Assembly: GCA_947650285.1 (NCBI GenBank)
Contig: CANTFL010000625.1
Location: 22,525-86,524 of the forward strand
DNA: 64,000 bases
Direction: 5' to 3'
Source of the DNA: Hyaloperonospora brassicae
Taxonomy: Eukaryota > Oomycota > Peronosporomycetes > Peronosporales > Peronosporaceae
The position numbers and the translations under genes are program-made. Shown here piece by piece: positions 20,976-33,776 of the stretch (position 1 is the stretch's first letter; each line of letters starts with the position of its first letter). The notes beneath the pieces are model-generated. The model was not told where the DNA came from and ran no database searches. It saw nothing but the letters and a program-made list of their open reading frames with translations.

Positions 20976-23634
20976 CTACGTATATAGAAAACCGATAAGG
21001 ATTCGAAAAGCCCCTATCTTTTTATTCTATATTCCTGATATTTCTCTGTGACACCCTGTCTAACTGGTCAGGAGTAGCTTGACCTCGATGGAAAGCAATT
21101 TACGGATGAGGGACCAAGATTTTTTACCCAATGAAGGGACGGGTATTACCGGTGAGATCCGAGGTTTTCTGATGATGACCGGATTCCACCACTGAGAGAT
21201 CGAGGTCTTCCCCGTGGGACCGGGACTATCGAGTTCGGATTACAGTCTATTCCTTTCTGTACCATTTAAGTGGTACCGTATTCATGATCGCCCCGGATTG
21301 ATTCTGCAAGCTCTTCTCTTTAAAAAAGCACTGCAACCTTGTGATCCCCTTTCTCTTTAGTACCCTCTTCCTGGTGAGCGGTATCTTATTCATGTAGTTA
21401 TGTGACCTCTACGTCCACCATTGGACGAATAGCACTTCTTCACAGCCGTTTCTTACCATTGCTTAGCCGTGCAGCGGTATTAGCACACGCATGTCTTCAC
21501 CGCACGACTCGCGTAAGTTCTTCTGCTTGCATTCTGTGGAATGGTAGTCGTCTAACCTTGAGTCTCCCCAGCAGTGTATTTTTGTGGGTCCGAACCTGCT
21601 AGAAAAACGGGTCTCAGTCTCCTTCGCGCTTCTAATCGTTACCTCACCTGGCTTAGACGTGACGTCTTCATCTATGTAGGGAACCCAACTTGAGCCCAAC
21701 GATTTCATTCGTCACTACGACTCTCACCGCTGATGATTCGTGGATAATTATCGCTATTACGCCAAAGGCTTCCGCTGTCACGCCGGTGGCCTCCGAAGCC
21801 GCGGCTTTGAATCCAGTTGACCCGTTGGCTTCTACAATGGTCAGTTTCGACAGTGTAAGTCATATCCTGGGCGATTTTCAGGACAGAATGGCCGCGCATA
21901 CTCACCGCGTTAAGGCTTGCGAGGGTCGACTGGTGTAATCCTCCCCTACAGCTGTCTATGGGTGGTATTGATGTGAACGCTTGGAGAATGAGTTGTGCGA
22001 CACAACTTTCTTGTCTTTTAGCTTCGTGAGGACTTCTAGTGCAAGATGACGCTGGTCGATCATCTTTGATGGCCGGTCGACTACTACCATGGTTGCTATA
22101 CCCTTCTTGTGGCAGAGTTGTACCACGCTTACTCCTCTTGTTGTCTCTTAAACGATCCGGCCCAAATTATGTCGACCTCCTTAGTGGCTGCAGGTCGGTC
22201 TAGGAGTGAGGCTGATTAAAACGTCTCACTTTCGGAAGCATCTTGCCTTGGGGGGGCTGACTTCCATCTCCTGTATCTGGTAAGCAACCCCTGTGTATGT
22301 CCTATCGCATCTCCGCTATTCTATCCGAGTCCTCAATTTCAGACCGTGCAGCACTCCTTCTTTCTCGGCGGTTAAGGTTAGAGTCTCTGGCGGGGCCGAT
22401 TCCTCGGTATCGTCGGAGGCTGCAGACGTCCTTTATAGTAGTGAAAGTGTGGTGGTGCGAGCGGCTTTGGCCAAGTCTCGGTCTTCTGGTCTATCGGTCG
22501 GCATCCTGCGTCCACCGGTCCTTAATATCCTTCACCAGCATCCACTTCTCCTGTGAAGCTGGTCTCCGCGTAAATGTGCTTGTTAATAAGGGCCACATTC
22601 GTATATTTTGTTTCAAGTGTCAAGACGTCCTTTAAAATAGAGGCTGCTCCCGCGGTTGCAGGCAGCACTACTCCACCCAGTGACCTATGTGTGTTACTTA
22701 CGAATCTCATCATTCTTGGGTACATGTGGGCGAAGGTCTTCATTGCGGCTGAAGTGGCGCCTTATTTGGTCGACCTGGTCAATTTTTGGAGCGTCAATAC
22801 GATGATCGTTGGTGTCTTAATCTACCGTATGGAACTACCGTGGGGGTCGTTTGGTCCACCGAATAAGAATGTCGATTGTCACATTAAGTAAAAATTCCTC
22901 TTAGGTAACTCCTCTATGCTAAAGAAGTTGTTCCGCGCCGAAAACTGGGTGTCCGTGTAGGCCTCACGTTTGCCCGTGTTCATCGTACCGGTGGGTTTGT
23001 TCTCTGAGCTAACTGCGGCCTACACATGCTTTGACGGGTACCGCCTTCATTGCTATAAATAAAGACTACAATATGTGGGTCCATAAGGATTAAGCGCGCA
23101 CGAAAATGTGGTAAAACGATTTTAAATAGTGATTAACCTATAGACCCGTATTTTATTGAGATGAAACCGCGCAAGCTGATAAGGGGTCGCCGTTACCAAA
23201 AGGGATCTGGGACAAGAGGGATCGACAGATTCTTAAACGGTGAGAGCACGACAAAATGTACCGGTTTACGGTACCAAAAGTACGTATACCCAGTTCCTCA
23301 AGGGTGGACCCCGGTCCCTTTATTGTCGACCACGGTCCTTTTAAATACCTTTAACCTCTATAATGTACTTCGGTCCATTAAGGTGGATATGGTTTCTTAG
23401 AGTAAATCTCTGTTCTCAAGAACATTTGGTGCGTCATTAGTAGACTTAATCTCTCTCGGTATATCTTGGTCCCTCATTGGTTTACTTCGGTTCTTTGTAT
23501 GGCCGATTTATAAATCTTTAGATATATTTGTATAGTTAAAGCAATGAAATTGTACTTAAGTTTAAGTTAAAAAGGAGGTTCTAATCAGAAGCCCCTGTCG
23601 AATACTACTCAATTTGTGGTCAACATGGCGCTTC
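20976..23634. other. Central spacer of the inverted duplication
   Basis: This 2.66-kb stretch has only diverged similarity between its two ends (LTR U3-like sequence facing outward; GCTACTCCTGACCAGT-type motif on the complement near 21070, U3 repeats at 23280-23510). The middle contains open frames 22293-22556 and 22574-22891 without a recognisable domain. Their Ser/Ala/Val-rich, coding-like composition suggests a decayed retroelement polyprotein N-terminus, but I cannot support a name. Confidence 0.4.
23280..23510 (+). repeat. ~21-bp degenerate tandem repeats, second block
   Basis: Motifs of the form GGT-GACC-CGGTCCCT recur at roughly 20-22-bp spacing (CCTCAAGGGTGGACCCCGGT, TTGTCGACCACGGTCC, ATTGGTTTACTTCGGTTC). 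They are related to those at 18861-18975. Spacing is irregular, and the units are too diverged for exact boundaries. Confidence 0.4.
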
Positions 23635-25570
23635 ATCGTCGTTCTTATAGGATCTCATTTAGTCTACCCGTCTGTTCCGGGGAAAGAAGATACGTTGGCT
23701 TCCCTTGAAGGCTGTTGCATGGCAATACAAAGAGCAAGTAGAACCTCAGTAAATTTTTGGCTTTTGCGTTCGTCGAGTTACGCCCACATTTAGTAGCGCT
23801 CTCAAAGATTAGCTATTGGAAGCGGCTTCTTGACTGCGTGGTCAGGGAGAAAATCAAAGTCCAAGTGGTTCATACCCCTGAGACAACAAGGAATGACTAG
23901 GAGCGACAAGATTCATGAATAATTTGGCTATAACTCCACTCTCGGCCTAGTCGATCGAGTGGCCACTTACCTATACACCGAGTGAAGCATATGGACTCAT
24001 TGCCTCTATGTCGCAAGACCAACATCTACATCTCCACCTAAGTCTACCGAAGATTTCAACCGCCAGCCGATGGGTACACAAGGTGAGTCAAGTCTCATAT
24101 GCGGCGTCGGGGACCCCCTCTGTAATCCGATAGTCCGGCACAGTGGGTGGTTTGGGGTTCCATCGCACAGTTTGGATAACCCAATCCACCACAAACGCCT
24201 ACCCGGCGTCGTACTGCAACGCGCGGAAAAGTTATATCAAACGGGCGGCTTGGGCGTGGCGGGACGCGGTCAATGTGATCTTCAAGGAAATGGAGTGATG
24301 GTCGATGTGACCTTGATTTCTTCCTTAGGCCCTTCTTCCGACACCTTGCTAGACTTCGCGGCGTCGGGTACTGATTGCCTGGTTAGGAAGAGGGGTCACA
24401 TCAGGTCGACTTGCTGGAGGCTCTTCGAGTCCCGAATCCTTGTGGTCCTGGCTTACGCAAAATAGGGTGTATTCGAAGCCCACATAAGGACTTTGGTCCC
24501 TCGCTTCCAGAACAAGTTTAGTCGACCTGCGTAGTTTCCTCCACTTAAATGCATGCACTACCAAGTCTTTTTGACGTTGACTCTTGCGTGGTCGCCCGAT
24601 TTTTATCTTCTTTTCTCACGTTTTATCCTCCTTTGGACTGTCCAGGGTCAATGTGAGCCCGATAGATCTAGGTCATCCCTGAGGGGTCGAGGTTGCCCTG
24701 AGAGACCGGGATATACCGACCTTTGACCCTAAAGTGACAAGGTGAATCCTGAGGGGCATGGTATACCGAGAAATGAATAGGTCTACCAAAGAGAAACCAT
24801 GGGTCTACCATCCGAAAGTTTTGGGGCAAATTTCTTGTTTCACGACTCTGCATTACATCGACCCGGTAACGAATCATATTCTGGCGCTCAAAGCCTTTAA
24901 GTAAGGCTCCTTGATTTTAAGTCCGCTTCTTCGACCCATCAGGGATCTGCGGGGCGAAGTGGGGTCCATAACGGCGTGATTAGTCTCCATAACATGCACT
25001 GTGCCGGATTGTCGACTTACGGGGGGGGGGTACTTCGATGCCGCATATAGACCTTGACCAACCTTCTGTACCCGTCGGCTAGTGGATGGCACTCTCCGGT
25101 AGACTGGACGGAGACTGAGATGTATTAGCCTTGGCAGAGATATACCGTGGACCTCGAGAAGATATGCTTCAATCGGTGGGTCAATAGGTGGCCACTCGAT
25201 CGACTCGGTCGAGAGTGGGCTTATACCCAAATCCTTCAGGTAGCTTGTCAATCCTGGCCTTTCGTGTAATCACATGGGTGTTTACCTCATGGCGTTTGCT
25301 GTGATCCATAACCGCCAGGATGGGAGACCGCTTCCAATAGCGGATCGTGAAGGGGAGGTTGCTACTCGACGAACCCACAGGCCAAATACTTCCTGGGGAT
25401 CCACTTGCACTTGGTCTCGCTACCCAACTGTCTTTGACGGGTGGCCAAAGTAAATTCCTCCCCCGGAACAGGCGGGCAGACTTAAAACGTTCTCCCCTTC
25501 AAGCACGACGGCGACGTGATATAAAGATCGCAAATTGAGACCTATTCGATATATTCCTATCCTTAAATAT
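23635..25570 (-). repeat. Right arm of the 1.94-kb inverted duplication
   Basis: Near-perfect reverse complement of 19030-20975. Identity falls off sharply at both ends: outside 25570 the sequence (ATCTACTCTCCCCCGGCTCC) is unrelated to that outside 19030, and inside 23635 only weak similarity remains. The open frames in this arm (24070-24465, 25347-25538 plus; 24874-25251 minus) are mirror images of those in the left arm and show no domain, so their conservation reflects recent duplication only. Confidence 0.85.
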
Positions 25571-27709
25571 ATCTACTCTCCCCCGGCTCCCACCGAGTAC
25601 AGAATAAAATGTCTTAATACATGAGAGATTTTAACCACCTACAAAAGTAGCTTTGTCGCAGTTTTGACCGCATGAAAGAACTACACATCGAATTGCGCCA
25701 ACAACGAAAAAACTTTGGTGTCTAATATTATGAAATTGGTCATTTTCGCCGCGTTTCGCTGAAACTTAACTCCATTTTTGCTCAGCTGCGTTTCGAAAGG
25801 TCCAACCTGACTTCCAAACGGGATCGCGCTCTCCAAGAGCATCACACATTGCGAGAACGCATGGCGTCGTTGGTGACCCGAGATGTTATACCGATGTCGA
25901 CCCAATTGACGTCGATCATTATTTCCTTGGGACTGCTTTGTGTAATACACTTCAAACTCCGCGCTACCTATCAGTAAGCATCCGAGCGAGCTCGTTTCTC
26001 TATAGATTCATCGTATAAATATAGAATCAATTGTTCCCGCATCTCTGCCCCTCCCGATCTTTCCAAAATCGTGGCCCTAGAAGAACGCGCGGTTCCAAGA
26101 CCCGTCACGATCTCGAGGCCTCTCGTCCTACCCACATTCGGGTACTTCTAAGATCCTTTGTTCAGACCTTCCGCCTCTGAGGATGTGACTTTATATCAAA
26201 TTTGAAGATGACAACCTCACACATTATCTGTATTACAATCTTTCTCTCGTCTTAAAGTATCCGGTGTCAAATCTTAGCGTTCGGCCGGTTCGTCCCTAGC
26301 TCCGATCATCGTGGACTTTTCTGGTCAATCGACAGTAACTAAGACATCTCGCGTGTTTGCTTCTGGCGAGGCTTCATATAAACTTTTAAGAAGTTAGTAG
26401 CTTCATAAACAAGCGCGTTTATCCATAAACCTAATTGTTGTCGCTATCAGACTACGGAGAAATATCTCGCTTTAAGCGCGATATGATGAGTGGATCCCGA
26501 GATACAGACATTAGTTGACACGAGTTCCCTTCCAGTCGCTCCTTGGTCGGCACGAAATATCAGCTGGACCATAATGGCCGAATTGAGGGTCGACTTCCTC
26601 TTCCAACACTTCTCCAAACCGTAACGGTATCCGTTTCCGGCGTTAAAGGCACTTTGAACTTTACCAATTGTATCTGCAGCCTCTTCCATGCTGCTGATGG
26701 TCCAGAACGACGCATAGTACGCCTTAAAGCCCCGAAGGAGTGCTTTTTCCACATATCGTGCCGGTCTCTTTCCGTCGTACAGGGTGGTCTAACCAGCCCG
26801 CTACCCTGTATTAAAAGTACGAATTTAGAACCAGGGAAAATTCTATCCTGATGGACCCATGAGGTATTTGCATACTCGGTAATTGCGTTGATATCACCCT
26901 TTATCTAGTACCACCATGCATCAAGATTTACCTCTCTCAATTCGTATATATTAGACCATTTTACAGCATTATCTTCAACATACATAATGTAATAGCTCTG
27001 GATTAAAAGAGAATATTGCATAGCCATCAGTGTCGTTGGAAAGGGAAAATTATGTATAGAGCGAAGTTTCTTTGCGTGGGCCTCTTATTCATATCCCCAT
27101 ACTCGATGTACGTGGTAGACGACCTCCCGACACCCTCACGAGCGTTTGACTGCGCTGATAGACAAATTCCAGTCAGGTAAACTTCTAACATGCTTTCTAC
27201 CTTCTTGAATAGCTCATTTTACCAATTGGTGGGAATTAGACTGTCATATATACATATATGTCCGATCAGTATCGATTGACCCGACTGTACATCTATTTCC
27301 ACGTCACTACCAGATCACTTGTATCTTCTGGATTTGTTACTTACGAATTTCGCAGAAAACTATATATAGCATTATGCAATAGTTGCTGGTACATCTGGGC
27401 GCATTTTTAATTTTAACACCTTCAATATCCATATTTGATATTGTATAAAGAAAAATATTACCTACTCTATATGTTTATGAAGGTGCTCCTAATAATATTT
27501 CTAGTTTTTTGCTATTGTACCAAAAATTGTAAAAAAAAATATTAAAAAAAAATAAAATAGATCGAAAATATTTAGAATATGTAAGCTTGAATGGCATCCG
27601 GATCCATTAGAATAACCCTAATGATGTGACGAAGGCAAAATATCTATCTTGCCATTTCAGTTGTAACGACTACTCATAAAATAGTCGAGATGTTCAGAGA
27701 ACGATTTCA
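25571..27709. other. Degraded sequence, no firm gene
   Basis: A plus-strand trace at about 25770-25900 reads like a charged helix (RFERSNLTSKRDRALQEHHT) in a frame with stops, reminiscent of the coiled N-terminus of oomycete retroelement polyproteins. The frames at 26447-26752 (minus) and 26543-26851 (plus) overlap on opposite strands and have no domain. The stretch 26900-27600 is AT-rich. Confidence 0.35.
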
Positions 27710-27874
27710 TGGTGCTCCATCTAGATCTTTCAATAATTCACTTACCAGGGGCATAGGGTAGATCATGAGGTGGATCAAATCATTGACCATCTGATAGTCA
27801 GTAAATAGTCTAATGTCCGCCCATTTTTCTTCATTATATTCACTATTGGGCTGACCCATGGCAAGGTATAAAGG
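27710..27874 (-). pseudogene. Reverse transcriptase fragment of a Ty3/gypsy-type retrotransposon
   Basis: The minus strand encodes PLYLAMGQPNSEYNEEKWA, then DIRLFTDYQMVNDL and YPMPLVSELLKDLDGA. This matches the start of gypsy-type RT, where a ..R.CIDYR.LN.. motif is followed by a YP.P....LL..L motif. The usual stretch between the W and the DIRL motif (SPIVIVLKK-type) is missing, so there is an internal deletion, and the frame ends at TGA just after the fragment. The catalytic YVDD/FVDD motif is not present. It is fused at about 27,900 to the start of an LTR on the same strand. Confidence 0.65.
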
Positions 27875-27899
27875 TTGAATGGTCGTCGCTGATAGCATA

Positions 27900-28197
27900 A
27901 CCTGGACCATACACATTCTTGTCCTTGACAAAACTTCAGGTGGATTGCTTGACTTCATCTCTTCCCTTGTCACATATCACACCATGAAAATCATCTTTTT
28001 TCTACGACCCGTCCCAGATCGTTCCATGTCCATCATTCTGGCGACACTTGGATCGGATCGCTGATCCTCGTTAGGATCATCTTTCATCTACTATTGGATC
28101 GCTAGATCACTTGGTATACTTTTCCGCCAGTAAGTGACGCCTTAAGCGGGTGGTGACCGATCCTTGTCTTAAAAATTCGATTAGTTATTTTACCACA
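27900..28197 (-). mobile_element. Inverted 5' part of an LTR (TGTGGT family)
   Basis: Read on the minus strand from 28197 it begins TGTGGTAAAATAACTAATCG and continues collinear with the first ~300 bp of LTR-A (CGGTCACCACCCGC, TGATCTAGCGATCCAAT, GATGAAGTCAAGCAATCC, TGTCAAGGACA). It then joins the RT fragment directly, which is not a normal element structure. Confidence 0.65.
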
Positions 28198-28206
28198 CTA
28201 TCATTG

Positions 28207-29177
28207 ACATAAAAGTCACGAAATTTCGACACGTATCTGAGGGGACGATCCGGCTTATTGTTATTACCGGTTTGGAGAACGACCTACGGTTATGGACAGG
28301 CTTAAAGATAGGTTGGCAAGTATATTGGTTGTTTTAATTAACAGACTTAAACTCTACAACTTATGCTCACGACACGCCCCCCCCCTCTTTTCCGGGCAAG
28401 ATTTCTTTGCCTTCCCCGGCGGCTCAAGGCAGGCGTGTTTCGAGGACATTGTTGACCAATCTTGGATTTTGGGCCGAGGCCGAGAAGAGCGATCCCGGAC
28501 AATCTGGTCCGGATCGATCAAGTACTCACACTCAACACAACTGCTAGGGTAGCAGCAAGCAACAACAAAGGAAAAGGATGTTGGTTACAAGATCGCGAGC
28601 CGGCTCAAGTGGTCAGAAGATCTGGACAAGGAATCAAAGACAAGACCGAGCAAGACCGAGACGATCTACCGGACAGATCCGCACGTTTCATTTTGGCGAA
28701 GCAAGACACCGATCTGCCCGCATTGCGCACTTCCGGCAAGATCGGCCGATCCCAAGACCATATCGGACCGATCCCAAGGCAAGACCAACGCAGGACTATA
28801 ATTTGCTGAGTTAAGATTTCCGCACAGCGAAGACCCCGATCCCGAAGACGAATCGAGATCGGTGTGGTCCAAGATCAAGATCGCGACATCTCCGAATAGA
28901 GATCGTCGCGACTCAAGATCAAGATCGCAGAACTCCTGTTCGTGGTGTGAAGATTTCCGCACCGAGAGCGAGCTCTCAACGCCAAACCCTCAGCTAGATC
29001 GAAATATACCAAGTCCATTACGAAGAGCTCAAGCCAGCCCAACCGACGGGTACACAAGGTGAGCACAAGGCTATACAACAAGGCACAGATCGGAGTACCC
29101 CTCCGTGAGTCTGCAAGGCTGGGCAAGTGAAAGATCGACCCTCACACAAGCGACTTTGTTAGATCTACTTCACCACA
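28207..29177 (+). mobile_element. LTR-C, 3' half of an LTR of the TGTGGT family
   Basis: This segment aligns with the second half of LTR-A/B/D, from the GAAATTTCGACACGTRTY block to the terminal CTTCACCACA at 29177. It is more diverged than the others: the AATAAA region and the GCACGTCGCAGAC block are altered. Its missing 5' half lies just upstream in opposite orientation, so an inversion breakpoint falls within 28198-28206. Confidence 0.7.
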
Positions 29178-31993
29178 CAACACTACCCCGTAAAACATAA
29201 GGAAAACCGTTTTAAACCTAAGATTTGGGGATACAACATTAAATGTCAGTACCAGCTAGATAAAGCGACGGTGAATGAGTGGCTCAAGATCGCGATTCGA
29301 GATCGCGCAGATCGACATAATGTGGATAACAGTTCGCTTTACATAGAGTGTCACCCAAGTAGGGCTTTTTTAGATCCAGTCGAAGGCGGAGACACCCGCT
29401 AGCTTGCACACATGTGGTATTTGCAAATTCGGGTAGCTGAGATATGCGTGAAATGTGCGGGAAATATGCGATTCGTTTAGATATTGCAGGAACATCATAT
29501 ATAATTGTTTTATAATGTACATGTCTCCAATTTGAAACAAGTGGTAAATATCCGCTTGGCCAAATAGAGGGTTGGTGCTGATAGTTCACATCGCGTCAAT
29601 TTCGATGGATCGCATCAACCAGAAGATAGTTGGCAGATCTAGATTGGTAATTTAATGATCACGAAGTGGAGTAATTTTTGGATGTGGGATATGGACTAAG
29701 GACTTGTTGTAGTCAAATACATAAACATGATCTTTTGCGATTGAAGAATTACATCGATTGACCTGGATTGACGAAGCTTGTTTAAACTGTAGAGATTTGC
29801 TTTAATAATTTGGTCGGGGTCGGGTAAGTCGAAATCTTTCTAAGTGATAAACCCTCACGTGGAAAAGATCGACAGCTAACGGAATGGGGGCAACTGACGT
29901 ACATGGAGGTTGGTTGTTGAGTTGGTGATGATATATGTAATATGAGTGGCGTATTGATTGAGTTGATTCGAACGCGTCTGGAAAGCCGAAAAATAATAAG
30001 AAAGGAAGTTATCGAAAGAAGAACACCAGATAAGAAAATTGGAATTAAATATATTAAAGCATGGAAGCTAAGTAAACCGACCTAGCTATTACGCGGGAAA
30101 GAAATTGTCAGGCAACTTTGAGATCGACGGTTTTGGGCTAGTCCATAGGCGAAGAGCGATACTGGGATCTCCACCGTTTTTGGCCTTCATCTGGGAAATA
30201 GTGGTCGACGCATCTGGGATGTCCCGATCTCTGCTGCTAAAGACTAAATATTTAGGTGGTACTTCCTTGGCGTTGGGAGATGCAGGGAGAAGAATTTTAG
30301 CAATATATCCAGATCTCAGTAGCGCGCAATCATACCATCGAGAAAGAATTGAAGGATTGACTTAGGCTTGGGTCCAGATCGCGATCGCCTCTGTTTTCTC
30401 TAATTGCATTATTCAACAAGGCGATCATCATCAAGTCGTTTATCGCGGGAGATATAGATCGCATGGGTTGACTTCCATAGGATCTGAAGGCTGCGATACA
30501 CTTATTTCTAATACAGGGTGGCGAGTTGGTCAAATACCCTACACGACAGAAAGAGACCGGCGTGATCTGTAGTAAAAAGTACTTTCCCATAACTAAATTA
30601 CAAGGTCTTGATCTGAGCTATCGACACTAACCCAGGGGGCCAATCAATTAAGACGTGTGTATTGTGACTTACCAACAACTCCGGAAAAGGATACTGTTTC
30701 GGTTCGGCGAAGTGTGGAAAGAAGAAAATAATGTTATACTCAGCAAGTCTGATCCAGATGATCCTATGTGCCGACCTAGGTGTGACTTAAAAGGAAGATC
30801 GGGTCACGCGATTTTAGCACGCCAAGACCCACTCAGCCCGATCGCTCTTGGTGCGTGGTAGATCTCCATAGTCTGGCTGCGGTAACAACAGGTTGTCAGG
30901 TACACCCAGGCTGTCGGTGAAACTGATCGTGACCTCGAAATCACTTAAATTATCGCCGGGGAAGTTCACGCGGGATGTCGTAGTCGACGCCGGATTTATG
31001 GAAACCCACGTCGATCGGGGCTGAGGGCTATCTTGACGAACGATGGGATCTAATACCGAAGGGTTTGCGATGAGAAAAAGATTGTAATCCCGATAGTGCT
31101 GCAAGGGTTATAAATTAGACCTCGGTGAATTCTTTATCTTCAGAAGCAGGAGAGTATAACGACGTAGTCGCGTTGCCAGGCTTGCGGGTAGGCCTATCGC
31201 TCGCGAGATCGTGGCATATTTTAGTGTCACTTAATCGCCCAGATTTATAAACCAATTGGGATCGGGGGTGGAGATCGATCATCGAGTGACTCTCTTAGAC
31301 ACGACCTGTGCATGTGAAGTCACTGCTTCACGCGAACGCTTGCGTCCAAGTAACGCGAGATCGAAAGTAGCAGCAGCCCCGGAGATGGGATTGATCGGCG
31401 CCATTATGATCGAGATCGGTTCATGATCTCCGCTTACCAGCGATGCCATGCGATCTCAAAACGTACGATGATCTTTTATCGTGCATTCCCTTTCAAACTT
31501 CAGGATGAATATCTCGAAGCACGGCTGAGTAAGTATGGCGTCGCGATCCAGTAAAATTCGTCGTAGCCGTGTGCATTTCTAAGACTGGTCAGCGACGTTA
31601 GCCTGCTCCTGGATCAACTCCACTTGAAGTTTTCCGGTGCACTCAACACTGCGACGGAGATTGTCTTGTGGTTAGGTGTGCACTTTCTTGTACTACAGTA
31701 TTTCGTCCAACACTCTATAAGAAAGGCCCAAAAGCGCATCACGCTCAGTCATCACGCGATATCCGGTCTCATCCATTTTCTTGCAAAGCCCGGCAATTTT
31801 GCGGTCATATTTCTATTGCGCGACGTAGGATTTTTAAATGGCCTTCAAAAACTGCTTTTTTAGGTACACGATTCAGGGGTCTGGTCTTCGATTATTTCGG
31901 TGTGATCTGAAAGCTTGGCTTGACATTTGCCCAGCTCTTCGCTAAATGCCTTCGACCGTTGCAACTAATCTTCTAGTCGCGCGCACAGGTTAT
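29178..31993. other. Degraded sequence, weak minus-strand retroelement traces
   Basis: No intact gene. On the minus strand near 31,860-31,980 a frame reads LQRSKAFSEELGKCQAKLSD and is preceded by RLED and one stop, a charged helical stretch like gag coiled coils. It stops where LTR-D begins, as if LTR-D had inserted into an older element. Minus-strand 30814-31104 is a 96-codon frame without a domain. Confidence 0.3.
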
Positions 31994-33746
31994 TATGGCA
32001 AAGTCACTGATTGAATTTTGGGACGTGGATCGGTGACCACCCAATTAAGACATTACTTTCTGGTGGAATACGGCACCTAGTGATCTAGAGATCCAATAGG
32101 AGATGAAAGATGATCCCCACGGATATCAACGATTCGATCCAACTGTCGCCAGATTATTGGACATGGAACAATTTAGGACGAGGAGTAGAAAGAAATGATT
32201 GCAATGGACCAATCTGGGACGAGTCACAGATATATATGATTGTCAAAGGTACATCTGGGACCAGGCGATGCGATATGACGCTGTGACGGAGGTGTAATAT
32301 CCGTCATATAGGTGACACTCTGAACCGTTCCCGCAATGTGAGTACTGATTTGGGTTGATTATGGCCCGATCTGGAAGTGTGAGTACTCACGGAAGCCCAG
32401 GGAGTTATTCCAAGACATGTGGAGGATCTCGTGGACTAGACCAACCCTGAAGGATGATATTGGAGCAAGTACAATGGACAGATGGATATTTACTGTTAAA
32501 TTGTACCGTGTCGATCCCCAACGATCTCGAATTGAGCGTCAGATCGGTCATGTTCCCTGTTGATTATGGATATGTCGTTGATGGAGCTATTGGATCATGA
32601 TGAATATGCTTGTTTAAGGTCCATGAGTGATAGCTCAAAAGTTCAGACCAAAAGAGCCGGTGGAAGCCGGTTGAATTGACGTCGCAAAATGGATTTAGAC
32701 ACATTCGGCATTTGGATACTATTTTGGACTTTTCGGTACCAAAATTGGGTATTAGGTACCGCATTTGGAATTTGCTCCCTTTTTGGTGTCTAGGTACGAT
32801 ATCGGGGATATTGGCGCTATCTTTTCAGTACAGGTGATGAAATTTCGACACGTGTTCAAAGGGGCGGTCAAGCTTAAAAGTGCTATCGGTTTGAAGAGTG
32901 ACCTACACTTTGAATAGGCCTAAGGATAGGATGGCTATGAATTTGGTTGGATAATAAAACAGTTACCGTTTTTACATATAAAGCACGTCGCAGACTTCTC
33001 TTCGGGGCAGGATATTTGGCCTCCCGTCGATCAAGAGACGTCGCACGCGCCGTGTTTCGTGTACTCACCTTGGATTATTCGGCCAAGGTGGGGTTAAGGT
33101 AACTCAACTCAACTCAAACTGCTAGGGTAGCAGCAAGCAACATTAAAGGTCTGGACACAAGATCGCGAGCCGGCTCAAGTGGTCAGAAGATCAGGACAAG
33201 CTGTTCAAGACAAGCCCGAGCAAGATCGAAGCGATGTACAAGGAAGATTGGCACGTTTCATTTTGGCGAAACAGGACATCTATCTGTTACACTGCGCACT
33301 TCCAACAAGATCGGCCGACCCCAAGACCAGATCGGACCGATACCAATGCAAGATCGACGCAAGACTATAATTTGCTGAGTGAAGATTTCCGCACAGCGAA
33401 GACCCCGATCTCGAGGACGAATCGAGATCGGTGTGATCCAAGATCAAGATCGCGACATCTCCACATAGTGATCGTCGCGACCCAAGATCAAGATCGCAGA
33501 ACTCCTGTTCGTGGTGTGAAGATTTCCGCACCGAAAGCGAACTCTAAACCTCAATCCTCAGCGATATCGACATTTCCCAAAGCCGTTACGAAGAGCTCAG
33601 GTCAGCCCAACGGACGGGTACACAAGTTGAGCACAAGGCTATACAACAAGACACGGATCGGAGTACCCCCTCCGTGAGTCGGTAAGTCTGGGCAAGTGGA
33701 AGATCGACTCTCACACAATCAATTTTGTGAGATCGACTTCACCACA
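31994..33746 (+). mobile_element. LTR-D, 5' LTR of the element leading into the tandem array
   Basis: About 1753 bp, collinear with LTR-A and LTR-B. The start is diverged (TATGGCAAAGTCACTGATTG in place of TGTGGTAAAGTC) and the end is canonical (GATCGACTTCACCACA). An AATAAA hexamer near 32951 and the conserved GCACGTCGCAGACTTCTC block are present. It is the only copy followed by a primer-binding site, which marks it as a 5' LTR with internal sequence to its right. The stretch 33234-33677 is almost identical to LTR-A 3796-4239. Confidence 0.8.
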
Positions 33747-33747
33747 A

Positions 33748-33776
33748 TGGTGCGCGTTCCCGGATTCGAACCAGGT
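33748..33776 (+). promoter_or_regulatory. Retrotransposon primer-binding site, complementary to a tRNA 3' end
   Basis: One base after LTR-D comes TGGTGCGCGTTCCCGGATTC followed by GAACCAGGT. Its complement reads as a tRNA 3' end: CCA, discriminator A, acceptor strand AACGCGC, T-stem CCGGG, T-loop TTCGAAT and the other T-stem strand CCTGG, which pairs with CCGGG through one G-U. Complementarity therefore covers the whole T arm, far more than the usual 12-18 bases. The tRNA must begin GCGCGTT; I cannot name its isotype. Confidence 0.8.

Noticed and set aside
24070..24465. 131-codon frame duplicated in both inverted arms (also 20138-20533)
   Set aside because: Conserved only through the recent inverted duplication; no domain and overlapping frames on both strands.
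33748..33776. tRNA gene
   Set aside because: Only the complement of a tRNA 3' end (acceptor strand plus T arm) is present; no anticodon or D arm follows, and the position one base after an LTR fits a primer-binding site.
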